A DNA stretch of 64,000 bases from CBDDKW01 sp965230425 (GTDB taxonomy: Bacteria > Pseudomonadota > Gammaproteobacteria > UBA1113): positions 1 through 64,000 of the forward strand of contig CBDDKW010000002.1 in assembly GCA_965230425.1 (NCBI GenBank), given 5' to 3'. Position 1 is the stretch's first letter, and the number at the start of each line of letters is the position of its first letter. The notes below the pieces were generated by a model. That model was not told the origin of the DNA and ran no database searches. It saw only the letters and a list, made by a program, of their open reading frames with translations. The position numbers were made by a program, and so were the translations under genes. Below are positions 55,951 through 64,000 of this stretch, in pieces.

Positions 55951-56546
55951 GAACGGCAATTGTGATAAGTGGGTTAGTGTTAATGATCATGTTAAGTGCA
56001 TGTTCATTAAAACCAGTGAAAACCGATGAAAATGCAACCTACAGAATTGAACCTACGCAAGTAGCGATTGCAAAACGTCCAGCCACAACAAAAACCTTAT
56101 TAGTAAATATGCCTACAGCCAATGCAGGTTTTAAAACCACAAAGATGGCCTATGTGACTAAGCCCTACGAGCTACAGTATTTCACGCGTAATCGTTGGGT
56201 TGCTGACCCTAATAAAATGCTCATGCCTTTAATGACTAATGCTTTAGCGAAGTCAGGTCGCTATCATGCCGTGGTATCATCACCATACTCAGGATCAACA
56301 AATTTACGTTTAGATACTCAGTTATTAAAATTACAACAAGATTTTATGCAAGAACCCAGTCAAGTTGAATTATCCATTGCCGTGCAGCTTATCGATACGC
56401 AACAACAAAAAGTCATCGCCAGCCGTCAATTTGATTTAGTAGAGCAATCTCCCATCGATGCCCCATACGGTGGTGTCATCGCAACTAACAAAGCCACCGC
56501 TAAGTTTCTACAGCAGCTAACCCAGTTTGTCACCCGCAATGGGTGA
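55947..56546 (+). CDS. ABC-type transport auxiliary lipoprotein (PqiC/YmbA-like)
   Basis: 199 aa with lipoprotein signal (LVLMIMLSACS, lipobox LSAC, Cys19). The mature part has YRIEPTQVAIAKRP, YELQYFTRNRWVADP and LDTQLLKLQQDFMQEPSQVEL, as in PqiC-like outer-membrane partners of MCE systems. Overlaps the MCE gene by 4 bp. Confidence 0.88.
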   Translation: MRTAIVISGLVLMIMLSACSLKPVKTDENATYRIEPTQVAIAKRPATTKTLLVNMPTANAGFKTTKMAYVTKPYELQYFTRNRWVADPNKMLMPLMTNALAKSGRYHAVVSSPYSGSTNLRLDTQLLKLQQDFMQEPSQVELSIAVQLIDTQQQKVIASRQFDLVEQSPIDAPYGGVIATNKATAKFLQQLTQFVTRNG

Positions 56547-56962
56547 TAGATAAATCATTGATTTACTGATTAATGTTATGTTTTTAGGCCTAAAAACATA
56601 ACATTGCAAGTTTGAACAGGGTAAGCCCACCTAAATAATAAGTTATTGAATAATAAGAAGTTTCGTCACCCCGCGGCTTGACCGCGGGATCCAGTAATTT
56701 TTTGATTTTTAAAGCGTTTTATTTTTTGGCGTTGGTAATAGATGTGCCTTATGAGAAGAAAGTGGAAGGTATTTATACATCTATTACTCTGCATGAGTCT
56801 TGTAAAGTACGTATCGTATGAAGCAGTGTTGTGAAGCGTTAAGAATACTTGCAAGTATTTGAAGTGAAATTTTGCGCCTAATTTATTCTGAATACCCTAG
56901 GTTTTAGTTTTTTATTTTTTGAAAATAAATATATATATATCAATAAATTATATGATCTTGTG
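56547..56962. other. Intergenic region with GC palindrome
   Basis: No gene. A perfect hairpin cccgcgg-cttga-ccgcggg lies at 56670-56688, within gtcaccccgcggcttgaccg..., a type of intergenic palindrome common in intracellular bacteria. An inverted pair around tttttaggcctaaaaa (near 56580-56596) may end the Mla operon. The remainder is AT-rich without clear signals. Confidence 0.55.
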
Positions 56963-57117
56963 AGATGGGGCCACTAATAGCTCTATTATTAGCGGCCCAA
57001 TAATACAGAAAAGTTGACAGATGGGGCCACTAATAACTACACTATTAGTGGCCCAATAATACAGAAAAGTTGACAGATGGGGCCACTAATAGCTCTATTA
57101 TTAGTGGCCCCATCTGA
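56963..57117. promoter_or_regulatory. Three 56-bp repeats with palindromes before DUF234 ATPase
   Basis: Units start agatgggg at 56963, 57019 and 57075, step exactly 56 bp. Each has an inverted pair gggccactaata...tattagtggccc (unit 1 with one change). Units 1 and 2 are followed by aataatacagaaaagttgac; the third ends as a longer dyad (cagatggggccactaata and its complement, 57074-57116). The array stops 18 bp before ATG 57135, just before AGGAG. Confidence 0.8.
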
Positions 57118-57134
57118 CAAAATAGGAGAAACAT

Positions 57135-58607
57135 ATGCCTGTCACTGGCCGTTCAGAAGAGCAGCAAATACTTGATAATCTTTGTAAATCTCAAAAGGCG
57201 GAATTTCTAGCGTTGTATGGGAGAAGGCGTGTTGGCAAAACCTATTTGATAAAGTATTTTTTTGCGGAGCAAGATTATATCTATTTCCAAATGACAGGGA
57301 TTAAAAATGGTACATTGACTGAACAAATAGAGCGATTTGTAAAGGCTATCAGTGATACTTTTTATAAGGGTAGTGAGCTAAAACCAAGAACAAGTTGGTT
57401 TGATGCCTTTGATGCATTAACTGATGCTGTTAATAAGCATGTTGACCCAAAGACTAAAGTAGTTTTATTTTTTGATGAATTTCCTTGGATGGCTACCCAT
57501 AAATCTAAGCTGCTACAAGCGCTTGATCATTTTTGGAATCACTATTGGTCACATGATCCTAGAATTAAGTTGATTGTTTGTGGATCCTCCGCATCATGGA
57601 TCATTAATAATATTCTTAATAATAAAGGTGGGTTACATAATCGTGTTACAAGAAAGATATTGCTAAAGCCTTTTTCTTTATATGAGACAAAGAAATTTTT
57701 AGCTGCGCAAGGTGTAAAGTTAAATAATTGGCAGATTGCCCAAATCTATATGGTGACTGGCGGGATCCCATTTTATTTGTCTTATGTGGAGAAAGGTTTA
57801 TCTTCCACACAGGTGATTGAGCAACTAGCTTTCAGTGAAAATGCGTTATTACTCAATGAGTTTGATAATTTATTGGCATCTTTATTTGATGATGCAGAAC
57901 CTTACATTGAGTTATTAAAAATTATTGCTAAAAATCGTAGTGGTGTCGCATTGACTGAAATTGCAAAATTAGCGAAACATTCCTCGAAGGGCGGGCGGAT
58001 CACGAATAAGCTACAACAACTAAAGGATGCTGGATTCATTCTCGGGTTTAAACCACATCGGAATAAGAGAAAAGGGATCTACTATCGAGTGATTGATGAA
58101 TACACCTTATTTTATTTTTATTGGATTGAGCCACTTAAAGATACATTACAAGAGCAAGGATTGACAAAAGGCTATTGGCAAGAATTGCAGACAAGTGCTG
58201 CGTGGCATAGTTGGTCGGGTTATGCTTTTGAAGCCATGGTTTATAAACATTTATTACAGATCCGCCAAGCCTTGAATATTCCCGCAACAGCAATTGCTAA
58301 CACATGGCGTTATGTACCAACAAAGGATGATGATGCAGTGGGAGCGCAAATCGATCTATTATTTGATCGACGCGACGAAGTAATCACCCTGTGCGAAATC
58401 AAGTACTCATCTAAAGCCTTTACCATCGATAAACGCTATGCAGCGCAATTAATGCAAAAACATGATGTCTTTGTTCAACGCACAAGGACAAAGAAACAAA
58501 TTTTTATAAATATGATTACTGCTAGAGGTTTAAAGGATAACCCATACTCAGATGAGCTAGTGAGCGGGGTCGCTGATTTGAATGATTTGTTTAAAAATAT
58601 TGAATGA
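57135..58607 (+). CDS. DUF234-type archaeal-like ATPase with nuclease-like C-terminus
   Basis: 490 aa. Walker A LYGRRRVGKTYLI (residue ~30), Walker B VVLFFDEFPWM, then winged helix (TNKLQQLKDAGFI), then the DUF234 region with IDLLFDRRDEVITLCEIK, a PD-(D/E)XK-like core. This family is common in archaea and host-associated bacteria and has no settled function. Third P-loop ATPase in the window with its own repeat-rich upstream region. Confidence 0.9.
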   Translation: MPVTGRSEEQQILDNLCKSQKAEFLALYGRRRVGKTYLIKYFFAEQDYIYFQMTGIKNGTLTEQIERFVKAISDTFYKGSELKPRTSWFDAFDALTDAVNKHVDPKTKVVLFFDEFPWMATHKSKLLQALDHFWNHYWSHDPRIKLIVCGSSASWIINNILNNKGGLHNRVTRKILLKPFSLYETKKFLAAQGVKLNNWQIAQIYMVTGGIPFYLSYVEKGLSSTQVIEQLAFSENALLLNEFDNLLASLFDDAEPYIELLKIIAKNRSGVALTEIAKLAKHSSKGGRITNKLQQLKDAGFILGFKPHRNKRKGIYYRVIDEYTLFYFYWIEPLKDTLQEQGLTKGYWQELQTSAAWHSWSGYAFEAMVYKHLLQIRQALNIPATAIANTWRYVPTKDDDAVGAQIDLLFDRRDEVITLCEIKYSSKAFTIDKRYAAQLMQKHDVFVQRTRTKKQIFINMITARGLKDNPYSDELVSGVADLNDLFKNIE

Positions 58608-58737
58608 TGTATGAGTGAGAGCTACAAGATAATCAGTGATGTTTCATGTACGAATTCCAGTAGAGGGGGCTTGTATTTAAGTAATAATTACATAATAAAT
58701 TTTCAGGAACTTAAGAATAGCATTTACATATCCAAAA

Positions 58738-60132
58738 TTACTCTCTATATATGCGCTTGATGGTAAAAAGCAAGAATATAATCCCTAACAGAGCTGCCGT
58801 TGCGGAGCTAATAACAATAGCTGTTTTTGCCATAATAAGTGCATTAGTATTATTTTGAAAGCTAAGGTCTGCGACGAATAAAGACATTGTGAAGCCGATG
58901 CCTGTGAGAGTAAATGCACTAAAAAGATAAAAGAAGTGAATATTTTTAGAAATTTCACCAAGCTTAGTCCAGACCGTAAAATAGCCAAATAGTAATACGC
59001 CCAGTGGTTTCCCAATTACCAGTCCGATAAAGATCCCCCAAAATAGAGGCAATGATAATGCATGGGTAAGTGAAGCAGTATTGATAGGGATACCTGCATT
59101 AACTAGCGCGAACAAAGGTAATACTATAATTGAGATTGGTAGTTCTAATTTATTTTCCCAACGTTGTAGCGGCGTTGTTGCTTGCTGGGTAATTTCTTGC
59201 ACTTCTTCCAGTACTGCATGTTGTTCTTGGTCAGCGAGGATTAGCGGTGTTTCTGACTTGCGAGCTTCAAAGTAATTCAGCAGTCTACGAATTTTTGTTA
59301 TGAATTGTTTTGGCCCTTTAGCGGGGCGTGCAGGGATAGCAAATGCAACGGAAATGCCCGCAATTGTACCATGAATACCTGCTGCTTCGACTAAAGACCA
59401 AATTATTATACCAATAATTAGGTAAGGTAACGGTTTACGAAATCCTGCATAGTTCATAAGTATGAGAGCGATAAAACACACGAGAGCAAGAAACAACATA
59501 TCAGTATTTAATTGTGCCGTATAAAATACTGCAATGACAATAATCGCACCAATATCATCTATTATTGCTAGTGCAGCCATAATGGTGAAAATTTCTTGTG
59601 GTATATATTTGCGAAAGCAAGTTAAGATACCGAGAGCGAATGCAGTATCAGTGGCCATAGGTATACCCCAGCCAATTTGTGTTGCGCTGTTTTTATTTAA
59701 AAGGAAGTATATTGTGCTAGGAACAATCATGCCGCCGATAGCTGCGGCTGTGACAAATATTGCGTATTTCCGATTAGTTAGTTGACCAACCAAAAATTCA
59801 CGCTTGATTTCTAAACCAACAAAGAAAAAGAATAGGGTGAGTAATATATCATTGACCCAAAACTGTAATGGTTTATCAAAAATTAGCTTGTCTATGTATA
59901 TACCTACAGGGAGACTTACAAAAGTAGAGTAAATAGATGATATCGATGGCATACTTGCCCACGTCAATGCGGTTACTGTGCATATGAGTAAGAGTATACT
60001 AGCGGTTGCTTGGTAACTAATGTACTCGTTAAAAGGTGTGAGTAGCTCATTAACTTTTTGCTCTAATGGCGTTTGATAGGCATGTTCATTCTGTTCACCT
60101 TCAGGCGGCAAAAATAGTTTCTTTTTGTCCAT
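58738..60132 (-). CDS. nhaA: Na+/H+ antiporter NhaA
   Basis: 464 aa, about 11-12 membrane helices. The ion-binding Asp pair is in LAIIDDIGAIIVIA; other segments are FFFVGLEIKREFLVGQL and PMATDTAFALGIL. Longer than E. coli NhaA (388) because of an N-terminal cytoplasmic stretch and a hydrophilic loop (about 285-330). Exchanges Na+ for H+ across the inner membrane. Confidence 0.95.
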   Translation of the reverse strand: MDKKKLFLPPEGEQNEHAYQTPLEQKVNELLTPFNEYISYQATASILLLICTVTALTWASMPSISSIYSTFVSLPVGIYIDKLIFDKPLQFWVNDILLTLFFFFVGLEIKREFLVGQLTNRKYAIFVTAAAIGGMIVPSTIYFLLNKNSATQIGWGIPMATDTAFALGILTCFRKYIPQEIFTIMAALAIIDDIGAIIVIAVFYTAQLNTDMLFLALVCFIALILMNYAGFRKPLPYLIIGIIIWSLVEAAGIHGTIAGISVAFAIPARPAKGPKQFITKIRRLLNYFEARKSETPLILADQEQHAVLEEVQEITQQATTPLQRWENKLELPISIIVLPLFALVNAGIPINTASLTHALSLPLFWGIFIGLVIGKPLGVLLFGYFTVWTKLGEISKNIHFFYLFSAFTLTGIGFTMSLFVADLSFQNNTNALIMAKTAIVISSATAALLGIIFLLFTIKRIYRE

Positions 60133-60228
60133 TTTATCTCCTTAAGTGAGGCAGTCTATTTATAATACTAACTATATTAGAAAAAATGGGTGAAGTTAAT
60201 TTATTGAGAAGATTTTGGTAGTTAGTCA

Positions 60229-61512
60229 TTATAATAAAATAACTTCTTTTTGCGGCTTACAATACGTCTCATTAATACCAAGCCAGGCAATTATAATGCC
60301 ACAGAAATATAAGATTGGTAGAATTGCAAACCCTATAAAAAAATCATTGGTGCTCAATTGGGTTGCGTTTGTTCCAGCAGAGCTATAAATAAAATAGCTT
60401 ACTACCGGTGGTAGTACAGCGCTGGAGAGCGTTATAAGGCCGTTGTTTAAACCTAAACCAGTAGCTTTTACTGAAGGGCTGATATGCTCCGTGATAGCTG
60501 CAAAGCCAACATTCTGGCCTGCTGCTGCGATGCCTAAACAAAAGAATAATATTGCATAAGCCCAATGTGCGTGAGTAAACGGAATGTAGACAATGGTGAT
60601 AGTTGTGGCGGTGCCAAGTATTGCTGTAGCAATCAATGTAGGTCTTCTGCGCTTCGCTATGTCAGATAATGCGCCTAATAATGGGCAGCCACATGCATAA
60701 CCAAACCAACAAAGTGAGATGATCTCTGCAGAAACTTTTTGTGTTAGACCTTGGACTTGCAAATATTCAGTGCCCCAAATTGCACCTAGTAAGGCAAGTG
60801 GCACGTAGGTTGATGCTGAGTAACACGCTACAGCCCAAGCTTGCTTATTCTTAATAAGACGTTTTAGTCTGGTAAATAACGGTTCAATATTTTGCAAATA
60901 GACTAGTGTCTCGTCTTGAGCACGTGGTTTTTGGCGAACGAATAAGATTACAAGAATAGTAATAAAAATTCCGATAGATGCAATATACTCCAGGGTTGTA
61001 CGCCAACCTTGATGCATATTTTGCATTAAGATGATTAATGGCCCGCCCGCAAGTAGTGGCCCCATGCTCCCAATAAATTGAGATATACCAGCAAAGAATC
61101 CAAAATATTTTTTAGGAAACCAAGTGATAGCGATAACTAATAAACAGACGAATGCAAAGGACGAGCCAAATCCCATTAAGAAACGCCCAATTAAAGCTGA
61201 GTGAAACGAGGATGCTTGAGCAAATATAAACGTCGCAACTGCACAAGTAAAACTAGCAAACGCCATAATAATTTTAACACCAAATTTATCAACCAAGATA
61301 CCAACGGGTACTTGCATCACGCCATAAGCAACATAGTACGCAGAGCCTAAAATTGAGAAAGTTTCTGCATTTAGTTTTAAGTCTGGTATTATTTGGTGAG
61401 CGACACTACCTATAAAGGTACGTAGAAAAAATTCATATAGGAAAAAAAATGCGGCAATAGCCCACACAAACAATCCTAATGCTGATAATGGTGAAGGTGA
61501 TTTTTGTTCCAC
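60229..61512 (-). CDS. MFS transporter
   Basis: 427 aa with 12 hydrophobic segments. MFS motif region VDKFGVKIIMAFASF between helices 2 and 3, and LSDIAKRRRPTLIA between 8 and 9. Resembles Legionella Pht-type and other amino-acid-related MFS carriers. It starts 10 bp after the aspartoacylase-family gene, so the two likely act on related compounds. Confidence 0.88.
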   Translation of the reverse strand: MEQKSPSPLSALGLFVWAIAAFFFLYEFFLRTFIGSVAHQIIPDLKLNAETFSILGSAYYVAYGVMQVPVGILVDKFGVKIIMAFASFTCAVATFIFAQASSFHSALIGRFLMGFGSSFAFVCLLVIAITWFPKKYFGFFAGISQFIGSMGPLLAGGPLIILMQNMHQGWRTTLEYIASIGIFITILVILFVRQKPRAQDETLVYLQNIEPLFTRLKRLIKNKQAWAVACYSASTYVPLALLGAIWGTEYLQVQGLTQKVSAEIISLCWFGYACGCPLLGALSDIAKRRRPTLIATAILGTATTITIVYIPFTHAHWAYAILFFCLGIAAAGQNVGFAAITEHISPSVKATGLGLNNGLITLSSAVLPPVVSYFIYSSAGTNATQLSTNDFFIGFAILPILYFCGIIIAWLGINETYCKPQKEVILL

Positions 61513-61522
61513 AGTTATAACT

Positions 61523-62557
61523 TTATTTGATATCGGTTAAATTTTCTTGACTGTCTTGCTTCCAAGTCTCTAAGTGACCTGAAACCTGTTGCATTTTTGA
61601 AAATATTGCTAGCTGTAGTAGCCCCTCACCCTCATGGACGAGTGGTAAATTATTCTTACCGACAATAATTGCATCTGCAGGACTATGAATAGTAACCTGC
61701 TCGGTTGCGCTAAAGGGATCTCTTATGGTACATAAAGACTCACCTTTCTTAATATGTTGTCCAAGTGAGTGAGTCGTATGACTAATGCCACTAGTAGATG
61801 CTCGTACCCAGATAGTTTCCTCGGTGAAAAAGCTTTTTAGTTTTTTTTCTTTTGCCACGTCTTTCTTGGGTAGCATGTCGAGTTTTTTCAATACGTTTAT
61901 AATACCTTTAACTCCAACTTTGATAGCATGGTTGTCAAACCGCATTGCCTCCCCTGCCTCATATAATAAGAATGGCTTATTATGTTCATGGGCAAGCGTC
62001 TTTAACATTCCTTTTGCGAACTTAGCTTTGGATATTACAGGTGCATTGAAGTATTCTGCAAGCTTTCTGGTTTGGGGGTCTTCTGCATGAATATATACAT
62101 GTGGAAGGTTAGAGTAGTTAATAAAACCAGTCTGCAAATCAATACATACATCTGCTTTCGAAAAAACCTCAGTTGTAAAAATATGTGCCATACGTGCTGC
62201 ATGGCTGCCAGTCTTAGCACCAGGAAAACAACTATCTAAGTCGATTCCTCCTGGTAGGTCGCGTGAACGATTTATAAGGCCGTAAACATTCAGGACAGGG
62301 ACGAGTATTAAGGTGCCAGATAATTTCTTTAGCATATTTAGGTTCAATAAACGATTAATTATTTCCGTACCATTGAGTTCGTTGCCATGCATTGCCGCAG
62401 TAACTAGTAGACAAGGGCCGGGTTTTTTACCATGAATAACTTTAATCGGCATATATAGAGGTGCACAACTAAATAGTTCAGGTAATGGTAGACCCAATGA
62501 TATATTTTCGCCAGGATGAATTATCTCGTTACAAATTTTAAGTGCTGAGTTTTTCAT
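61523..62557 (-). CDS. Succinylglutamate desuccinylase/aspartoacylase family protein
   Basis: 344 aa zinc carboxypeptidase-like deacylase. Zinc-ligand segment AAMHGNELNGTEII (His, Glu), VPVLNVYGLINRSRDLPGGIDLDSCFPG and a C-terminal catalytic-type LLYEAGEAMRFD; the last 100 residues are a beta lid with EGEGLLQLA. Substrate probably an N-acyl amino acid or similar; unknown. Operon with the MFS gene. Confidence 0.87.
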   Translation of the reverse strand: MKNSALKICNEIIHPGENISLGLPLPELFSCAPLYMPIKVIHGKKPGPCLLVTAAMHGNELNGTEIINRLLNLNMLKKLSGTLILVPVLNVYGLINRSRDLPGGIDLDSCFPGAKTGSHAARMAHIFTTEVFSKADVCIDLQTGFINYSNLPHVYIHAEDPQTRKLAEYFNAPVISKAKFAKGMLKTLAHEHNKPFLLYEAGEAMRFDNHAIKVGVKGIINVLKKLDMLPKKDVAKEKKLKSFFTEETIWVRASTSGISHTTHSLGQHIKKGESLCTIRDPFSATEQVTIHSPADAIIVGKNNLPLVHEGEGLLQLAIFSKMQQVSGHLETWKQDSQENLTDIK

Positions 62558-62931
62558 TCTCTTATCCCATATTGTATTTATACTAAACGTATATGTTAAT
62601 GGTTTATAATCTACAATATAAATGTTGTTAAATTAGTTTATTTATCACTAGTTTTTGAAGTAATACAGATTATTAATTACGGACACATAACATATTGTAT
62701 GTTTGATGATATTTAAAAAATAACAAATTGAATAGATTCAATAGAAGTTTTCATTATTATAATGATTATGAAAAAAGATGCAAGTTTGAATATATTGTTA
62801 ACTTACGTTGGTAGGATCTTTAAAATAATTTGCAATAATCAATAGTGCGAAGATACTCCAATCTTTTCTGCAAAAGTTACATGCCCAGGAAATACAAAGG
62901 GAAGAGTAAAAACTCTTCCCTTTGCATATTT
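62558..62931. other. AT-rich intergenic region
   Basis: No gene found. Presumably carries the promoter of the leftward aspartoacylase/MFS pair close to 62560-62640 (several TATAAT-like stretches on the minus strand). A direct pair of gggaagagtaaaaactcttccc (near 62899-62921) forms a hairpin, gggaagag-taaaaa-ctcttccc. Confidence 0.45.
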
Positions 62932-63061
62932 AATGAAAGAAATCTTTCCCGCTTGCGGGGGAGTCAGAAGTGCTGGGGTTTCCCAAGGGGAGAACGCAAG
63001 CTCCCCTTGGGGCAACCTCAGCATGAGTTTCCCGCGCAGGCGAAATCATACTAAGAAACAA
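62932..63061. repeat. Dispersed hairpin-rich repeat element, diverged copy
   Basis: Contains the equivalents of the other copies: tttcccgcttgcgggggagt, ccaaggggagaacgcaagct then ccccttggggcaac, and the ending cgcgcaggcgaaatcatact followed by aagaaa. The order matches but the sequence is clearly a different subtype. It lies just after the leftward icmX-like gene end. Confidence 0.65.
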
Positions 63062-63109
63062 TCTCAGTCGCTTGCCGCCGAGTTGTTGAATCGTAGTAAC
63101 ATTCATTAT

Positions 63110-64000
63110 CTAGTTACTGCCAGTATTACCTGTTGTTGAACCTGTGCTACTACTACTACTAACGTTTTGTGCTGCAGCACCTGCGGCACGACGTAGTGAA
63201 TTCATTTGAGTTTTATTCACTTGTAGCATTTGTAAGTTTAATGTTGCCATGGTTGCATTAAGTTGTTCTAACTGCATGCGGTTAGCGAACATTTCATAGC
63301 GCATTTCAGCTAATAGAATGAGCATCTCTTTTTGTGCATCTGCAGGCGTTGCTGTATTGACAATATTAGTGAGCCAGGTATTGCTTAAACGACGATTAGC
63401 GGTGTAAGCATCTAATTCTAATGGGCTAGCTGGTGAGGCATTGCCTGGTAAGGTAATGCCACTTGTTGCTTGTCGCTCTTGCAGCAATCCATATAAAGCA
63501 TTCATACCCACTGATTGATACGCCACATAAGAACCAAAGGCAGCTTGGTAAGCTTTAACAGCATTGGTATTAGTTTTTAAGGTTGCGGCATCCAATTGGT
63601 ATTCAGGCACACCATTACCACCGAGTAATTGGATTAACGCTTGCGCTTGTTTCCATTGAGTACTACCACTGGTGATGTTCGGTGTTTGCAGTAGCGTGGC
63701 AATAGAGTAGGTATCCGCACTACCACCATTGCCTTGTTGTAGGCTGGTTACTTGAGCGGCTAGTTCATTTTGAATTTTACCAGCTTTGGTAGCGGTCATA
63801 TTCATTGCGGCGGTGGCTGCTTGGTTACTTGAGTTTAAAACTAATTGTGGTACTTTAGCGCTGACAATACCGCGGGTAGAGTCTGCTTGCATCACATCAG
63901 CATAATTTAATTTGGTAGTGAAGAACTGCTGAATTTGTGTTGAGATATTATTAATGGCTGTTGTCAGCGTGCTACAACAGCTGCCCAGCGTACCTTGAGG
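63110..64000 (-). CDS. icmX: IcmX-like Dot/Icm type IVB secretion protein (partial)
   Basis: The frame is open to the window edge, so the N-terminus is missing; at least 296 residues are visible. QKEMLILLAEMRYEMFANRMQLEQLN, SYVAYQSVGMNALYGLLQER and RRLSNTWLTNIVNTATPADA correspond in order to the C-terminal part of Legionella IcmX as I remember it ('...QKEIATLLAEINYQLYLNRQQEE...'). IcmX is a periplasmic/secreted part of the type IVB system. The end is a Ser/Thr/Gly/Asn-rich tail. If right, the organism carries Dot/Icm. Confidence 0.7.
   Translation of the reverse strand, partial: PQGTLGSCCSTLTTAINNISTQIQQFFTTKLNYADVMQADSTRGIVSAKVPQLVLNSSNQAATAAMNMTATKAGKIQNELAAQVTSLQQGNGGSADTYSIATLLQTPNITSGSTQWKQAQALIQLLGGNGVPEYQLDAATLKTNTNAVKAYQAAFGSYVAYQSVGMNALYGLLQERQATSGITLPGNASPASPLELDAYTANRRLSNTWLTNIVNTATPADAQKEMLILLAEMRYEMFANRMQLEQLNATMATLNLQMLQVNKTQMNSLRRAAGAAAQNVSSSSSTGSTTGNTGSN

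Noticed and set aside
56963..57117. CRISPR-like repeat with spacers
   Set aside because: Only three units; the whole 56-bp unit is repeated, including the part between the palindromes, so there are no unique spacers.
62839..63139. Short frames on both strands over the repeat near 63 kb
   Set aside because: They follow the dispersed repeat; no supporting start signals or recognisable product.

Overview
The window comes from a gammaproteobacterium, most likely a host-associated member of the Legionellales. ParC, EF-P/EpmB, FumC, GlnE, NhaA and a Pseudomonas-like LPS core cluster read as gammaproteobacterial. The gene cut off at the right edge (63110-64000) resembles IcmX of the Dot/Icm type IVB secretion system. 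Ankyrin-repeat and acidic low-complexity proteins of the kind such bacteria export are also present. This placement rests on remembered family sequences, not on a search.

Layout. 1-4.7 kb: end of parC, an aromatic amino acid permease and a PilZ-like protein. 5.2-17.5 kb: the most unusual block, four very large same-strand genes (909, 918, 1119 and 732 aa) followed by two tandem SecB-type chaperone genes. The first two large proteins share related modules, including a 'WDxxxSY' motif reminiscent of P-47/OrfX (TULIP-like) proteins. The third has a collagen-like stretch, a long helical region and a C-terminus like those of toxin-complex A proteins. The fourth has repeated beta modules, one membrane segment and a charged tail. 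17.5-19.3 kb: epmB and efp. 19.3-20.2 kb: a compact repeat unit in which a 26-copy, 11-bp tandem array and a small winged-helix gene lie between 104-bp direct repeats. 20.3-29.9 kb: a PAS-LuxR regulator, D-lactate dehydrogenase, an alpha/beta hydrolase, a phosphopantetheinyl transferase, an AAA ATPase, fumC, glnE and a zinc-finger protein.

30.2-42.1 kb is an LPS core operon: waaF, waaC, waaG, waaP, several WaaP/InaA-type kinases and a carbamoyltransferase. It is interrupted by a DUF1016 nuclease-like gene and an AAA ATPase gene. 42.3-51 kb holds a 1160-aa ankyrin protein, a lipid A acyltransferase homologue with a changed catalytic residue, an Rpn-type nuclease and the heptose genes hldE and hldD. 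A large inverted repeat follows hldD. 51.3-56.5 kb has an orphan AbiEi-type antitoxin, an acidic hypothetical protein and a four-gene Mla/MCE lipid-transport operon. 57-64 kb has a third ATPase (DUF234 type), nhaA, an MFS carrier with an aspartoacylase-family enzyme, and the IcmX-like gene.

Two themes recur. First, several accessory genes (three 'PRRxGKT'/'GRRRVGKT' ATPases and the DUF1016 protein) each have their own set of palindromes or iterated repeats immediately upstream, which suggests autoregulated selfish or defence-like modules. Second, intergenic regions carry families of hairpin-rich dispersed repeats. The LPS genes jointly build and decorate the inner core: HldE/HldD make ADP-heptose, WaaC/WaaF add heptose, WaaG extends the core, and the kinases and carbamoyltransferase modify it.
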